64,000 nt of DNA, taken from contig NZ_FMAF01000005.1 in the NCBI RefSeq assembly GCF_900094565.1, positions 1 through 64,000 of the forward strand, written 5' to 3'. The notes beneath the pieces were generated by a model. That model was not told where the DNA came from, did no database searches, and worked only from the letters and a program-made list of their open reading frames with translations. Origin of the DNA: Martinezella lusitana (GTDB lineage: Bacteria > Pseudomonadota > Alphaproteobacteria > Rhizobiales > Rhizobiaceae). The position numbers and the translations under genes were made by a program. Of the stretch, positions 17,585 to 26,691 are shown one piece after another; within the stretch, counting starts at the first letter, position 1, and each line of letters starts with the position of its first letter.

Positions 17585-19653
17585 GCATTCCATCCTGGCG
17601 GGACTGGCTATTTTCGGTCAAGGCGTTCATCGCGGCCATCATGGCGCTATTCATTGCGTTGTCGCTGGACCTTCCGCGCCCTTACTGGGCCATGGCTGCC
17701 GTCTACGTCGTTGCCAATCCTCTTGCGGGAGCAACGAGCTCGAAGGCGCTCTATCGCGCTCTAGGCACGCTTATCGGCGCCTGTGCCTCGGTGATCTTCG
17801 TTCCGCTCCTGGTCAATGCGCCGGAATTGCTCTCCGTCGTCGTGGCGCTCTGGACCGGGATCCTGTTGTTCATCGCGATGCTCGACCGTACGTCGCGCAG
17901 TTATGTCTTCATGCTCGCCGCCTATTCGCTGCCGCTGATCGCGCTGCCGACCGTCGGTTCGCCCGAAACCGTATTTGATGTAGCGCTTGCCCGCTCCGAG
18001 GAGATTATCATCGGCATCGTTTGCGCAAGCGTCGTCAGTTCCATCATCTTCCCGAGCAGTGTGGGAACCGTGCTGGGGCGGCGCATCAGCTCCTGGCTCG
18101 ACGATGCCGGCACCTGGGCCGATGAAATCCTGCGCGGCGAGGGCGCTGCACCCGCGACCCCGCTGAAGCGGCAGAAACTTGCCGCCGACGTCTCCGGCCT
18201 CGACCTCGTCATCAGCCAGCTCAAATATGATGCGGGCAGCCGCGATATCGTCAGGCATTCCCGTGAGCTGCGCGGTCGCCTGTTGATGTTGCTGCCGCTC
18301 TTCTCGTCGCTTGCCGATCGCCTGCATGCGCTGAAGGCGGGCGAAAAGCCGCTGCCTCAGGAGCTTGTCACGGTCCTGAACGAAGTCGCCGATTGGCTGG
18401 GGCAGGGCGGCCGCGGCAAGGCCGACGATACCGCGGATGCCTTGTCCAAAAAGATCGAGGAGTTGCAGCAGAACGACCTTGATCTCGGCTGGGACGATCT
18501 CGTCCGGTCGAGCGCTCTGGCTCGGCTGAAGGAAATCGTCGATCTCTGGCAGGATTGCCTGACGTTGCGCGACCAGATCGTTTCAGGGCAGCAGGTCGGC
18601 ACCTGGCGGCCCGCCTTCCGGCACCGCAACGTCGTCGGGCACAGCAGGCACTATGACTATGCCATGCTTGCCTTCTCGGCCGGTGCGGTCGTGGTCGGTA
18701 TCGCCGTCGCCTGCTTCTTCTGGATCTATTCCGGATGGGAGGATGGCGCCGGTTTCGTCACCATGGCGGCCGTCGCCTGTTCGTTTTTTGCCTCGCTCGA
18801 TCGTCCCGCGCCCTTCATTACCTCCATGTTCATCTGGAGCGCGATGAGCTTGGTGATCGCCTGCCTCTATATCTTCGCCATATTGCCCTCCATCTCCGGC
18901 TTCGAGATGCTGGTGCTGGTCTTCGCGCCGCCCTTCCTGGTGATGGGTCTTTTGATCCCACGGCCGCAGACGAACCTGCTTGCCATGCTGCTGGCGGTGA
19001 ACGGCGCGACGTTCATAGCGTTACAGGATCGCTACACCGCCGATTTCGCCAGTTTTACCAACAGCGCCATCGCCGCCTTGGCAGGCATCGGCTTCGCGCT
19101 CGTCTGGACTCTGGTCACCCGTCCGTTCGGCTCCGAACTCACCGCATGGCGACTGGTGCGGGCCGGCTGGACCGACCTTGCCGAAACGGCGGCTGGCATT
19201 CGCCGCGCCGACCATGAGCGCCTGTCTGGCCGCATTCTCGATCGGCTCGGCCAGCTCGTGCCGCGCCTTGCCGGCATTGAGGACCGCGAGCTGAAGAAGG
19301 TCGACGGCTACGCCGATGTCCGGCTCGGCTTCAATGTGCTGATGCTGCAGAAGGAGCGTGTGCAACTGAATTCCGCCGCTGCCGCGTCCGTCAGCGAAGT
19401 CCTGATCGGCGTATCCGATTTCTATCGGTCGCGGCTGAAGGCCAAGCGTGCCATCGATCCGTCCGACGAGTTGCGCGTATCGATCGATCGCGGTCTCGAA
19501 GCGGTTGCGCAGAACAAGCGCGAGCTTGGCCGGGCCAGCCTCGATGCCCTCGTGGGACTTCGCCGCGCGCTCTTCCCGCATGCCGAGCCGCCGGCGAGCT
19601 GGCAACCGCCAATATCGGACACGTCTCAACCTCTTCCCATTGCCGCCGAGTAA
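17581..19653 (+). CDS. FUSC/AaeB-like aromatic acid efflux transporter
   Basis: A 690-residue inner-membrane protein of the FUSC (fusaric acid resistance/AaeB) family. It has two hydrophobic blocks: residues about 10-165 with YWAMAAVYVVANPLAGATSSKALYR, and about 360-530. Each is followed by a soluble helical region. It probably works with the DUF1656 and HlyD proteins encoded next, as AaeB does with AaeX and AaeA, to export aromatic acids. The ATG at 17581 overlaps the marR stop. The upstream in-frame ATG lies inside marR. Confidence 0.9.
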   Translation: MSIPSWRDWLFSVKAFIAAIMALFIALSLDLPRPYWAMAAVYVVANPLAGATSSKALYRALGTLIGACASVIFVPLLVNAPELLSVVVALWTGILLFIAMLDRTSRSYVFMLAAYSLPLIALPTVGSPETVFDVALARSEEIIIGIVCASVVSSIIFPSSVGTVLGRRISSWLDDAGTWADEILRGEGAAPATPLKRQKLAADVSGLDLVISQLKYDAGSRDIVRHSRELRGRLLMLLPLFSSLADRLHALKAGEKPLPQELVTVLNEVADWLGQGGRGKADDTADALSKKIEELQQNDLDLGWDDLVRSSALARLKEIVDLWQDCLTLRDQIVSGQQVGTWRPAFRHRNVVGHSRHYDYAMLAFSAGAVVVGIAVACFFWIYSGWEDGAGFVTMAAVACSFFASLDRPAPFITSMFIWSAMSLVIACLYIFAILPSISGFEMLVLVFAPPFLVMGLLIPRPQTNLLAMLLAVNGATFIALQDRYTADFASFTNSAIAALAGIGFALVWTLVTRPFGSELTAWRLVRAGWTDLAETAAGIRRADHERLSGRILDRLGQLVPRLAGIEDRELKKVDGYADVRLGFNVLMLQKERVQLNSAAAASVSEVLIGVSDFYRSRLKAKRAIDPSDELRVSIDRGLEAVAQNKRELGRASLDALVGLRRALFPHAEPPASWQPPISDTSQPLPIAAE

Positions 19654-19657
19654 TATC

Positions 19658-19867
19658 ATGCCCGCAGAATTCGATCTCTATGGCGTCTACATTCCACGCC
19701 TTCTCGTGCTCATGCTCGTGACGCTGTTTGTCGTCATCGTTCTTCGACGCCTGCTTGCATGGGCTGGAGCCTACACTCTGGTCTGGCATCGCGGCCTCTT
19801 CGATCTCGCGCTTTACGTCCTGCTGCTCGGCGCCGTCTCCTCTGTCTCCCGTTGGTACTTCACATGA
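19658..19867 (+). CDS. DUF1656 small membrane protein (AaeX-like)
   Basis: A 69-residue protein with two hydrophobic helices (about 12-32 and 45-62). It starts MPAEFDLYGVYIPRLL, typical of DUF1656/AaeX. Such proteins accompany FUSC-HlyD efflux pairs, and their exact role is not known. It begins 4 bp after the FUSC stop, and its TGA overlaps the next ATG (ATGA). Confidence 0.88.
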   Translation: MPAEFDLYGVYIPRLLVLMLVTLFVVIVLRRLLAWAGAYTLVWHRGLFDLALYVLLLGAVSSVSRWYFT

Positions 19868-20754
19868 ACACGCTAAAACTCATCGGCCGTGTGGCCGTCA
19901 CTCTCATCTTCGTCGTCGCTGCCGTCTATGTCGGCCGCCAGCTCTGGGGCCATTACATGGACGAGCCCTGGACGCGCGACGCGCGTCTGCGCGCCGATGT
20001 CGTCGGCATTGCGCCTGATGTTTCCGGTCTTGTCAGCGAGGTCATGGTCAAGGACAACCAGACCGTCAAGAAGGGCGATCTCCTCTTTCGCGTCGATCGT
20101 GATCGCTTCGCCATCGCGCTCGAACAAGCTGACGCGGCTCTGGCAAGCAGCAAGGCCGCTCTCGATCAGGCCAGCCGCGAAAGCCAACGGCAGGCGCGTC
20201 TCGGCGATGCGGCCTCGCTCCAGCAGAAGGAGCAGGCGCAGACGACCGAACAGCAGGACGAAGCCTCTCTCCGTCAGGCAACGGCCAATCGCGAGCTCGC
20301 CCAGCTCAACCTCGACCGCTCCGAAGTCCGCGCCACCGTCAACGGCACGATCTCGAACCTGAGCCTGCGTCCAGGTGACTATGTCTCGGCAGGGACCGCC
20401 AGGGTGGCGCTGATCGATACCGATTCTCTGCGGGTCGAAGGCTATTTCGAGGAAACCAAGCTGCCGCGCATCCATGTCGGCGATGAAGTCTCCATCCACC
20501 TGATGGGCCAGGCCGAGAAGCTGACCGGTCATGTCGAAAGCATCGCCTACGGCATCGAGGACCGCGAGCGCACCTCCGGCAGCCTGCTTGCCAATATCAC
20601 CCCGACTTTCAGCTGGGTGCGCCTGGCGCAGCGCGTGCCGGTGCGCATCGCGCTCGACAAGGTGCCCGATGGCACGAAGCTGATTGCCGGCCTGACGGCA
20701 ACCGTCGAGGTGCAGGAACAGGGCAAGGCCAAGATCGCCAGCGCTGCGGAATGA
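19864..20754 (+). CDS. HlyD family membrane fusion protein (AaeA-like)
   Basis: A 296-residue periplasmic adaptor anchored by one N-terminal helix (residues 5-22). The lipoyl/barrel-sandwich halves are at VVGIAPDVSGLVSEVMVKDNQTVKKGDLLF and VNGTISNLSLRPGDYVSAG, with a coiled-coil hairpin (residues about 85-145, rich in Ala, Gln, Glu) between them. It should link the FUSC transporter to an outer-membrane factor encoded elsewhere. Last gene of the marR operon. Confidence 0.92.
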   Translation: MNTLKLIGRVAVTLIFVVAAVYVGRQLWGHYMDEPWTRDARLRADVVGIAPDVSGLVSEVMVKDNQTVKKGDLLFRVDRDRFAIALEQADAALASSKAALDQASRESQRQARLGDAASLQQKEQAQTTEQQDEASLRQATANRELAQLNLDRSEVRATVNGTISNLSLRPGDYVSAGTARVALIDTDSLRVEGYFEETKLPRIHVGDEVSIHLMGQAEKLTGHVESIAYGIEDRERTSGSLLANITPTFSWVRLAQRVPVRIALDKVPDGTKLIAGLTATVEVQEQGKAKIASAAE

Positions 20755-20784
20755 ACATCGCGTGAAAGGGCAGGGCGGCCGAGT

Positions 20785-21438
20785 TCAGGCCGCTCTCGAG
20801 CTGGAAGCCGCAACCGGCCTGCGCGCGGCCCGGCGTTTTTCCATCATGATCGGCCTGTAGGATCTGTAGAGGATCATGGCGATCAGCAGGCCGATATAGA
20901 TATATTGCTCCAGCGACAGGATCTTGGTCGAGAGCGCGAAGTGCAGCGCACCGCAGGCGGCGACGATATAGACCAGACGGTGAAGCCAGATCCATTTTTT
21001 GCCGAGACGTTTGATCGAGAAATTGTTTGACGTCACCGCCAGCGCCAGCAGCATGACGAGGCCTGCCATGCCGAACATGATGAAGGGTCGCTTCAGCACG
21101 TCGACGACGACAGCCTGCACGTCCAACGCCTGATCCAGCACCATATAGACGATCAGATGCATCAGCGCGTAGTAGAAGCAGAGCAGGCCGAGCGCTCGGC
21201 GATAGCGCAGATAATTCCAGCCGAAGAGATCTCTGAGCGGCGTGACCGCAAGCGTCAGCAGCAGGAAGCGGATCGCCCAGAGCCCCAGGAAAAGCTCGAA
21301 GGTCTTGACTGCATCGGCACCGAGCTGGTCCGTGGCGCCGAGATAGAATTCCCAGGCGGCCGGCAGCAGCCCGACGACGTAAAGCGCCCAGACGGAGGCG
21401 GGTTGCCAGCGCTTGGGCAGGGTCAACGAAAGAGCCAT
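20785..21438 (-). CDS. msrQ: MsrQ, heme-binding membrane subunit of methionine sulfoxide reductase
   Basis: A 217-residue inner-membrane b-type cytochrome with about six helices (ferric reductase-like fold). It passes electrons from the quinone pool to MsrP. Conserved histidines are in YALMHLIVYM and WLHRLVYIVAACGALHF. Its ATG overlaps the msrP stop, as expected for an MsrPQ pair. The C-terminus is Arg/Ala-rich. Confidence 0.93.
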   Translation of the reverse strand: MALSLTLPKRWQPASVWALYVVGLLPAAWEFYLGATDQLGADAVKTFELFLGLWAIRFLLLTLAVTPLRDLFGWNYLRYRRALGLLCFYYALMHLIVYMVLDQALDVQAVVVDVLKRPFIMFGMAGLVMLLALAVTSNNFSIKRLGKKWIWLHRLVYIVAACGALHFALSTKILSLEQYIYIGLLIAMILYRSYRPIMMEKRRAARRPVAASSSRAA

Positions 21439-22388
21439 CAGAAGTTCACCCGAAGGTCCATGCCGGTGTAGAGGCTCGCAACCTGATCGGCATAGCCGTT
21501 GAAGGGCAGGGTGGGATGACGGTTGGAGCTGAAGAAGCCGCCTTCGCCGATGCGGCGCTCCGTTGCCTGGCTCCAGCGCGGATGGTCGACGGCCGGATTG
21601 ACGTTGGCGTAGAAGCCGTATTCCTGGCTATTGGTCACCTGCCATGTGTTCAGCGGCTGCTTGTCGGTGAGCGTGATGCGCACGATCGACTTGATGCCCT
21701 TGAAGCCGTATTTCCACGGTACGACGAGGCGGATCGGCGCGCCGTTCTGGTTCGGCAAGGTCTCGCCGTAGAGACCGACGGCAAGCAGCGTCAACGGATT
21801 GCGCGCCTCGTCCAGCCGCAGGCCTTCGACATAGGGCCAGTCCAAGGATTGGAGAAGGCCTGACTGCCCCGGCATTTCCTCCGGCCTGACGACCGTCTCG
21901 AAGGCGACGAACTTGGCGCTGCCGAGCGGCTCCACCTTATCGAGCAGGGCCGAGAGCGGAAAACCATCCCAAGGTATGACCATCGACCATGCCTCGACAC
22001 AGCGCATCCGATAGACACGCTCTTCCGGCGGAAACTCCTTGATCAGCGCGTCGATGTCGAAGGTACCGGGTTTGTTGACCATGCCGTCGACCTTGACAGT
22101 CCATGGCCGCGGCTTGAACTTGCCGGAAAGATTGGCCGGATCGGCCTTGTCGAGTCCGAATTCGTAGAAGTTGTTGTAGGTGGTGACATCCTTGATCGGC
22201 GTGAGCTTCTCGTCGACGGTGTAGTTGCTCTTCGTCGCGGTCAGCGCATCCGCCAGTGCGGCCTTGCCGCCGGCGGCAGTCATGCCGATGCCGGCCGCGG
22301 CAGCCGTCAGGAAGTCGCGGCGCTTTAGGTAGACTGAGCGCGGCGTGATCTCGGACGACGCAATTTTCGGCGGGCGGTAGGCAGCCAT
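21438..22388 (-). CDS. msrP: MsrP, periplasmic molybdopterin methionine sulfoxide reductase
   Basis: A 316-residue catalytic subunit that repairs oxidised methionine in periplasmic proteins. A Tat signal is evident ([20 protein letters not shown]). The molybdenum-ligand cysteine is in [15 protein letters not shown], and the family C-terminal block [11 protein letters not shown] is present as [11 protein letters not shown]. The start at 22388 follows GAGGAAT. The ATG six codons upstream is less likely. Confidence 0.94.
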   Translation of the reverse strand: MAAYRPPKIASSEITPRSVYLKRRDFLTAAAAGIGMTAAGGKAALADALTATKSNYTVDEKLTPIKDVTTYNNFYEFGLDKADPANLSGKFKPRPWTVKVDGMVNKPGTFDIDALIKEFPPEERVYRMRCVEAWSMVIPWDGFPLSALLDKVEPLGSAKFVAFETVVRPEEMPGQSGLLQSLDWPYVEGLRLDEARNPLTLLAVGLYGETLPNQNGAPIRLVVPWKYGFKGIKSIVRITLTDKQPLNTWQVTNSQEYGFYANVNPAVDHPRWSQATERRIGEGGFFSSNRHPTLPFNGYADQVASLYTGMDLRVNF

Positions 22389-22740
22389 GACTATTCCTCT
22401 ATGCAATCTCAGCTTCGATATGAGCTATACGCAGCAGGTGCGCATTTTGTTACACTCTTAGGCCGGTATTTCTTTGCGAGGGAAACCAACTTTTTGTGTG
22501 CACTTGTGATCGGGCTGCTTCGTTCCCAATTCTGATCGTATCGTTTGATCGCGATGAAGCGGAACGGTCGTCCCAACTCGCGTTTGCCTTGCAGCGTACC
22601 GGATTCGCTTGAGTTGATAGTGACAGTACCGCACGATTGGATTAGGACAATTCCAAAAAGCAGGACTGTCGGCGCTCCCTTCGGCGCAAAGCCCAGGCCG
22701 GCCGACGCTGCATAAATTCCAGGATGACGAGGAAGACACC
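22389..22740. other. Intergenic region between msrP and ilvD
   Basis: A 352-bp divergent region that should hold both promoters. The last 100 bp before ilvD contain a hairpin-prone stretch (GTCGGC...GCCGAC) and then GAGGAAG as ribosome-binding site. I see no convincing gene, riboswitch or leader peptide. Confidence 0.4.
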
Positions 22741-24579
22741 ATGCCAGCTTATCGTTCCAGAACCACGACCCACGGCCGCAACATGGCCGGCGCGCGCGGC
22801 CTTTGGCGCGCCACGGGTATGAAGGACAGCGATTTCGGCAAGCCGATCATTGCGGTGGTCAACTCCTTTACTCAGTTCGTGCCCGGTCACGTTCACTTGA
22901 AGGATCTCGGCCAGCTCGTGGCGCGCGAGATCGAAGCGGCAGGCGGCGTCGCAAAGGAATTCAACACCATCGCCGTCGACGACGGCATCGCCATGGGCCA
23001 TGACGGCATGCTCTATTCGCTGCCGTCGCGCGAGCTCATCGCCGACAGCGTCGAATATATGGTCAACGCCCATTGCGCCGACGCCATGGTCTGCATCTCC
23101 AACTGCGACAAGATCACACCCGGCATGCTGATGGCGTCGCTGCGCCTCAACATCCCCACGGTCTTCGTCTCGGGCGGCCCGATGGAAGCCGGCAAGGTCG
23201 TCCTGCACGGCAAGAAGGTCGCGCTCGATCTGGTCGACGCCATGGTTGCGGCAGCCGACGACAAGATCAGCGACGAGGATGTCGCCACCATCGAACGTTC
23301 GGCCTGTCCGACGTGTGGCTCATGCTCCGGCATGTTTACCGCCAATTCGATGAACTGCCTGACCGAAGCACTCGGCCTGTCGCTGCCCGGCAACGGCTCG
23401 ACGCTGGCGACCCATGGTGACCGTAAGCGCCTCTTTGTCGAGGCCGGTCACCTGATCGTCGATCTCGCCCGTCGCTACTACGAACAGGACGACAACAACG
23501 CCCTGCCGCGCACCATCGCCTCGAAGCAGGCTTTCGAGAATGCCATGGCGCTCGATATCGCCATGGGCGGCTCGACCAACACGGTTCTGCACATCCTGGC
23601 GGCGGCGCATGAAGGCGAAATCGATTTCACCCTGGCCGACATCGATGCCCTGTCGCGCCGAGTGCCCTGCCTATCGAAGGTAGCGCCGGCCAAGAGCGAC
23701 GTTCACATGGAAGACGTGCATCGCGCCGGCGGCATCATGTCGATCCTCGGCGAGCTCGACAAGGGCGGCCTGATCAATCGCGATTGCCCGACCGTTCACG
23801 CTGAAACGCTCGGCGATGCCATCGATCGCTGGGACATCACCCGCACCAACAGCGAGAGCGTGCGCGAATTCTTCCGCGCTGCACCGGGCGGCGTCCCGAC
23901 CCAGGTTGCCTTCAGCCAGAGCTCCCGCTGGGACGAGCTCGACACCGACCGCGAAAAGGGCGTCATCCGCTCTGTAGAGCATCCGTTCTCCAAGGATGGT
24001 GGACTGGCCGTTCTCAAGGGCAATCTGGCGCTCGACGGCTGCATCGTGAAGACGGCCGGCGTCGATGAATCGATCCTGAAATTCTCCGGCCCGGCCAAGG
24101 TCTTCGAAAGCCAGGATTCGGCCGTTAAGGGCATCCTCAGCAACGAGGTCAAGGCCGGCGACGTTGTCGTCATCCGCTATGAAGGCCCGAAGGGCGGCCC
24201 GGGCATGCAGGAAATGCTCTATCCGACGAGCTATCTGAAGTCGAAGGGTCTCGGCAAGGCTTGCGCGCTGATCACCGACGGCCGCTTCTCCGGCGGCACT
24301 TCGGGTCTCTCCATCGGCCACGCCTCGCCGGAAGCGGCAAACGGCGGCACGATCGGTCTGGTGCGCGAAGGCGACATGATCGACATCGATATCCCGAACC
24401 GCACCATCAGCCTGCGCGTCGACGACGCTGAACTCGCCGCTCGCCGCGAAGCCCAGAACGCCAAGGGCTGGCATCCGGCTGAGTTCCGCAAGCGCAACGT
24501 CACCACGGCGTTGAAGGCCTATGCGGCTTTTGCGACCAGTGCTGACCGCGGCGCGGTCAGGGATCTCGGCGGGAAGTAA
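22741..24579 (+). CDS. ilvD: Dihydroxy-acid dehydratase
   Basis: A 612-residue Fe-S enzyme of valine, leucine and isoleucine biosynthesis. It dehydrates 2,3-dihydroxy-3-methyl acids to 2-keto acids. Cluster-binding cysteines are seen in [13 protein letters not shown] and [20 protein letters not shown]. The C-terminal [20 protein letters not shown] block is typical. It is monocistronic. ilvA of the same pathway is about 24 kb away. Confidence 0.98.
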   Translation: MPAYRSRTTTHGRNMAGARGLWRATGMKDSDFGKPIIAVVNSFTQFVPGHVHLKDLGQLVAREIEAAGGVAKEFNTIAVDDGIAMGHDGMLYSLPSRELIADSVEYMVNAHCADAMVCISNCDKITPGMLMASLRLNIPTVFVSGGPMEAGKVVLHGKKVALDLVDAMVAAADDKISDEDVATIERSACPTCGSCSGMFTANSMNCLTEALGLSLPGNGSTLATHGDRKRLFVEAGHLIVDLARRYYEQDDNNALPRTIASKQAFENAMALDIAMGGSTNTVLHILAAAHEGEIDFTLADIDALSRRVPCLSKVAPAKSDVHMEDVHRAGGIMSILGELDKGGLINRDCPTVHAETLGDAIDRWDITRTNSESVREFFRAAPGGVPTQVAFSQSSRWDELDTDREKGVIRSVEHPFSKDGGLAVLKGNLALDGCIVKTAGVDESILKFSGPAKVFESQDSAVKGILSNEVKAGDVVVIRYEGPKGGPGMQEMLYPTSYLKSKGLGKACALITDGRFSGGTSGLSIGHASPEAANGGTIGLVREGDMIDIDIPNRTISLRVDDAELAARREAQNAKGWHPAEFRKRNVTTALKAYAAFATSADRGAVRDLGGK

Positions 24580-24583
24580 TTAA

Positions 24584-24740
24584 GCCCCTTTGCCCCGCAA
24601 GGCGGGGAGAAGGTGGACTCTCTCGGTCGCGCGGAGCGAGACCGAGAGAGGATGGATGAGGGGCCTTCTGGATATTCACGGCGATGGCAAAGCCCACCGC
24701 TCGTGCGGTAGCCCTCTCCCCGCAGGCGGGGAGAGGGGAC
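24584..24740. repeat. Rhizobial-type palindromic intergenic mosaic element
   Basis: The element begins 5 bp after the ilvD stop. It has a quasi-palindrome at each end (CCCCGCAAGGCGGGG on the left, TCCCCGCAGGCGGGGA on the right). A central 11-bp inverted repeat, CTCTCTCGGTC (24618-24628) with GACCGAGAGAG (24640-24650), lies between. Such GC-rich palindromic elements are scattered between genes in Rhizobiaceae. It may also end ilvD transcripts. The short open frame across it is not a gene. Confidence 0.7.
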
Positions 24741-24764
24741 GACAGCGCAGGATCTTCTGGCTCG

Positions 24765-25112
24765 TCATAGCGGTCGATTGATCTGCTTATACGTTTCGTT
24801 CAGCTCCTTCAGGCGATCCTGATAGGACGATGTCAGGCAGGCGACATCCGCGGCGCAAGTCTGCCGCTTCTTCAGCCATTCTGTCTGCTGGTCCTGCATC
24901 GCGCCGCGCGCGCCCATGGCGAGGAGCCCCGAGAGCAGGTCGAAAGTCGTCACCATCTTCACGTCTGCGTCGTTGAGCGCCCTGACGTCGCATATCGTCT
25001 TCTCATCCGGCTTCAGGTTCTGCGCCTCGCAATCGAAGCTGGCGGCATGGGAGGCGCCGGCTGCACTGAAGGAGATAATGAGGACGGCGGCGGCAAGGCT
25101 GTTCAATCGCAT
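24765..25112 (-). CDS. LprI/DUF1311-like secreted protein
   Basis: A 115-residue protein with a Sec signal peptide (residues 1-23, cleavage after SHA). The mature part resembles the lysozyme inhibitor LprI N-terminal family: FDCEAQ...EKTICDVRALNDAD, then W-L-K-K-R-Q-T-C...CL-x4-YQDRLKEL. Four cysteines could form two disulfides in the periplasm. Lysozyme inhibition is only a family-level suggestion. It is divergent from the HtrA protease gene. Confidence 0.7.
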   Translation of the reverse strand: MRLNSLAAAVLIISFSAAGASHAASFDCEAQNLKPDEKTICDVRALNDADVKMVTTFDLLSGLLAMGARGAMQDQQTEWLKKRQTCAADVACLTSSYQDRLKELNETYKQINRPL

Positions 25113-25287
25113 GATTCTGCTCCCTTTGACGATTCACAACGCAAAATGCATGACAGCATGTTTTTGTTCATCGAACCTGTTTTTTATCGCCGCAAACTTC
25201 CATTTATGCTTCATGCTTCCGCCCTCTTTTCTTTCTAGCGTCGGGCGCTACAACGTTGTTTCAAGAGCATTAAAAAAGGAAGTTTCC

Positions 25288-26691
25288 ATGCATGTCCTCC
25301 TGAGGCGCACCACCGTTTCGATGATTGCCCTCATCATGGCGATGCCGCTTTCCGCTGAGGCGCAGACGGCGAAGTCGGTGCCGCAAAACCAGATGCAGAT
25401 GCAGCTTTCCTTCGCACCGCTGGTCAAGCAGACGGCTGGAGCGGTGGTGAACGTCTATGCCGAGCGTATGGTGCAGCGGCAGTCCCCCTTCGCCGGCGAT
25501 CCCTTCTTCGAGCAGTTCTTTGGCCAGCGCATGCCGAATCGCACCGAGAAGCAGTCTTCACTGGGCTCAGGCGTCATCGTGGAGGCGAACGGCACTGTTA
25601 TCACCAACAATCATGTCGTCGACGGTGCCGATGATATCAAGATTGCGCTGTCGGACGGCCGGGAGTTTCCCTGCAAGGTCGTGCTGAAGGACGACAGGGT
25701 CGATCTCGCGGTCCTGAAGATTCAGTCGAAGAACGAGAGCTTCCCGATCCTCCCCCTTGCCAATTCCGATGCGGTCGAGGTCGGTGATCTCGTGCTGGCG
25801 ATCGGCAACCCCTTCGGCGTCGGGCAGACGGTGACGAGCGGCATCGTTTCGGCGCTCGCCCGCAACCAGGTGAAGAACGAAGTCGGCTTCTTCATCCAGA
25901 CCGATGCCTCGATCAATCCCGGCAACTCCGGCGGCGCGCTGGTGAATATGAGCGGCGAGCTGATTGCGCTTAACACCGCCATCTTCTCGCAGGGCGGCGG
26001 CTCGAACGGCATCGGCTTCGCTATCCCCGCCAACCTGGTCAAGGTCTTCCTTGCGGCATCCGATCGCGGCGATAAGTCTTTCGAGCGCCCCTATATCGGC
26101 GCCTCCTTCGAGCCTGTGACCTCTGATGTCGCCGAAGCGCTTGGCCTGGACAAGGTGCGCGGCGCTCTAGTGACCAAGGTCCTCGATGGCGGCCCGGCAG
26201 CCAAGGCCGGCTTGAAGCCAGGGGAAGTGATCACCGCTCTCAATAATATCCCGGTCGAGCATCCGGATGCGCTCGGCTATCGCCTGACGACGGCGGGCCT
26301 CGGCGCCACCGTGTCGTTGACGGTGCTGGACAATGGCAAGGAGCATGAGGCCAGCATGACGCTTGCCGCTGCGCCTGAATCCACGCCGCGAGATGAAAGG
26401 CTTATCCAGGGCAATAATCCCTTCGCCGGCGCAACCGTTGCCAATCTTTCACCGCGCGTTGCCGACGAATTGCATCTGCCGCCCGATTCGACCGGTGTCG
26501 TCATTGAAAGTCTGAAGTCGGATTCGCCCGCCGAGCGCCTCGGCTTCGCGCCGCGAGATATCGTTGTTTCCATCAATGGCGTCGCCGTGAACTCTACTGA
26601 AATATTGCAGCGTACTGTCGGCTCCAATCCGAGTTTTTGGCGCGTGGAGATCGATCGTGACGGCCAGCGTATCAGGCAGTTCTTCCGATGA
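25288..26691 (+). CDS. HtrA/Deg family periplasmic serine protease
   Basis: A 467-residue protease with a signal peptide (residues 1-23, ending SAEA). The trypsin-like domain has all three catalytic residues: His in TNNHVVDG, Asp in DDRVDLAVLKI and Ser in INPGNSGGALVN. Two PDZ domains follow (about 275-360 and 390-467), as in DegP, DegQ and MucD. It should degrade misfolded periplasmic proteins. The ATG at 25288 follows AAAAAAGGA. The longer frame upstream runs through the intergenic region. Its TGA overlaps the rarA start. Confidence 0.94.
   Translation: MHVLLRRTTVSMIALIMAMPLSAEAQTAKSVPQNQMQMQLSFAPLVKQTAGAVVNVYAERMVQRQSPFAGDPFFEQFFGQRMPNRTEKQSSLGSGVIVEANGTVITNNHVVDGADDIKIALSDGREFPCKVVLKDDRVDLAVLKIQSKNESFPILPLANSDAVEVGDLVLAIGNPFGVGQTVTSGIVSALARNQVKNEVGFFIQTDASINPGNSGGALVNMSGELIALNTAIFSQGGGSNGIGFAIPANLVKVFLAASDRGDKSFERPYIGASFEPVTSDVAEALGLDKVRGALVTKVLDGGPAAKAGLKPGEVITALNNIPVEHPDALGYRLTTAGLGATVSLTVLDNGKEHEASMTLAAAPESTPRDERLIQGNNPFAGATVANLSPRVADELHLPPDSTGVVIESLKSDSPAERLGFAPRDIVVSINGVAVNSTEILQRTVGSNPSFWRVEIDRDGQRIRQFFR

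Noticed and set aside
22458..22742. 94-codon minus-strand frame upstream of ilvD
   Set aside because: It has no ribosome-binding site, domain or hydrophobic pattern, and it covers the expected promoter region.
24590..24781. 63-codon open frame after ilvD
   Set aside because: It lies across the palindromic repeat element and its translation is low-complexity.
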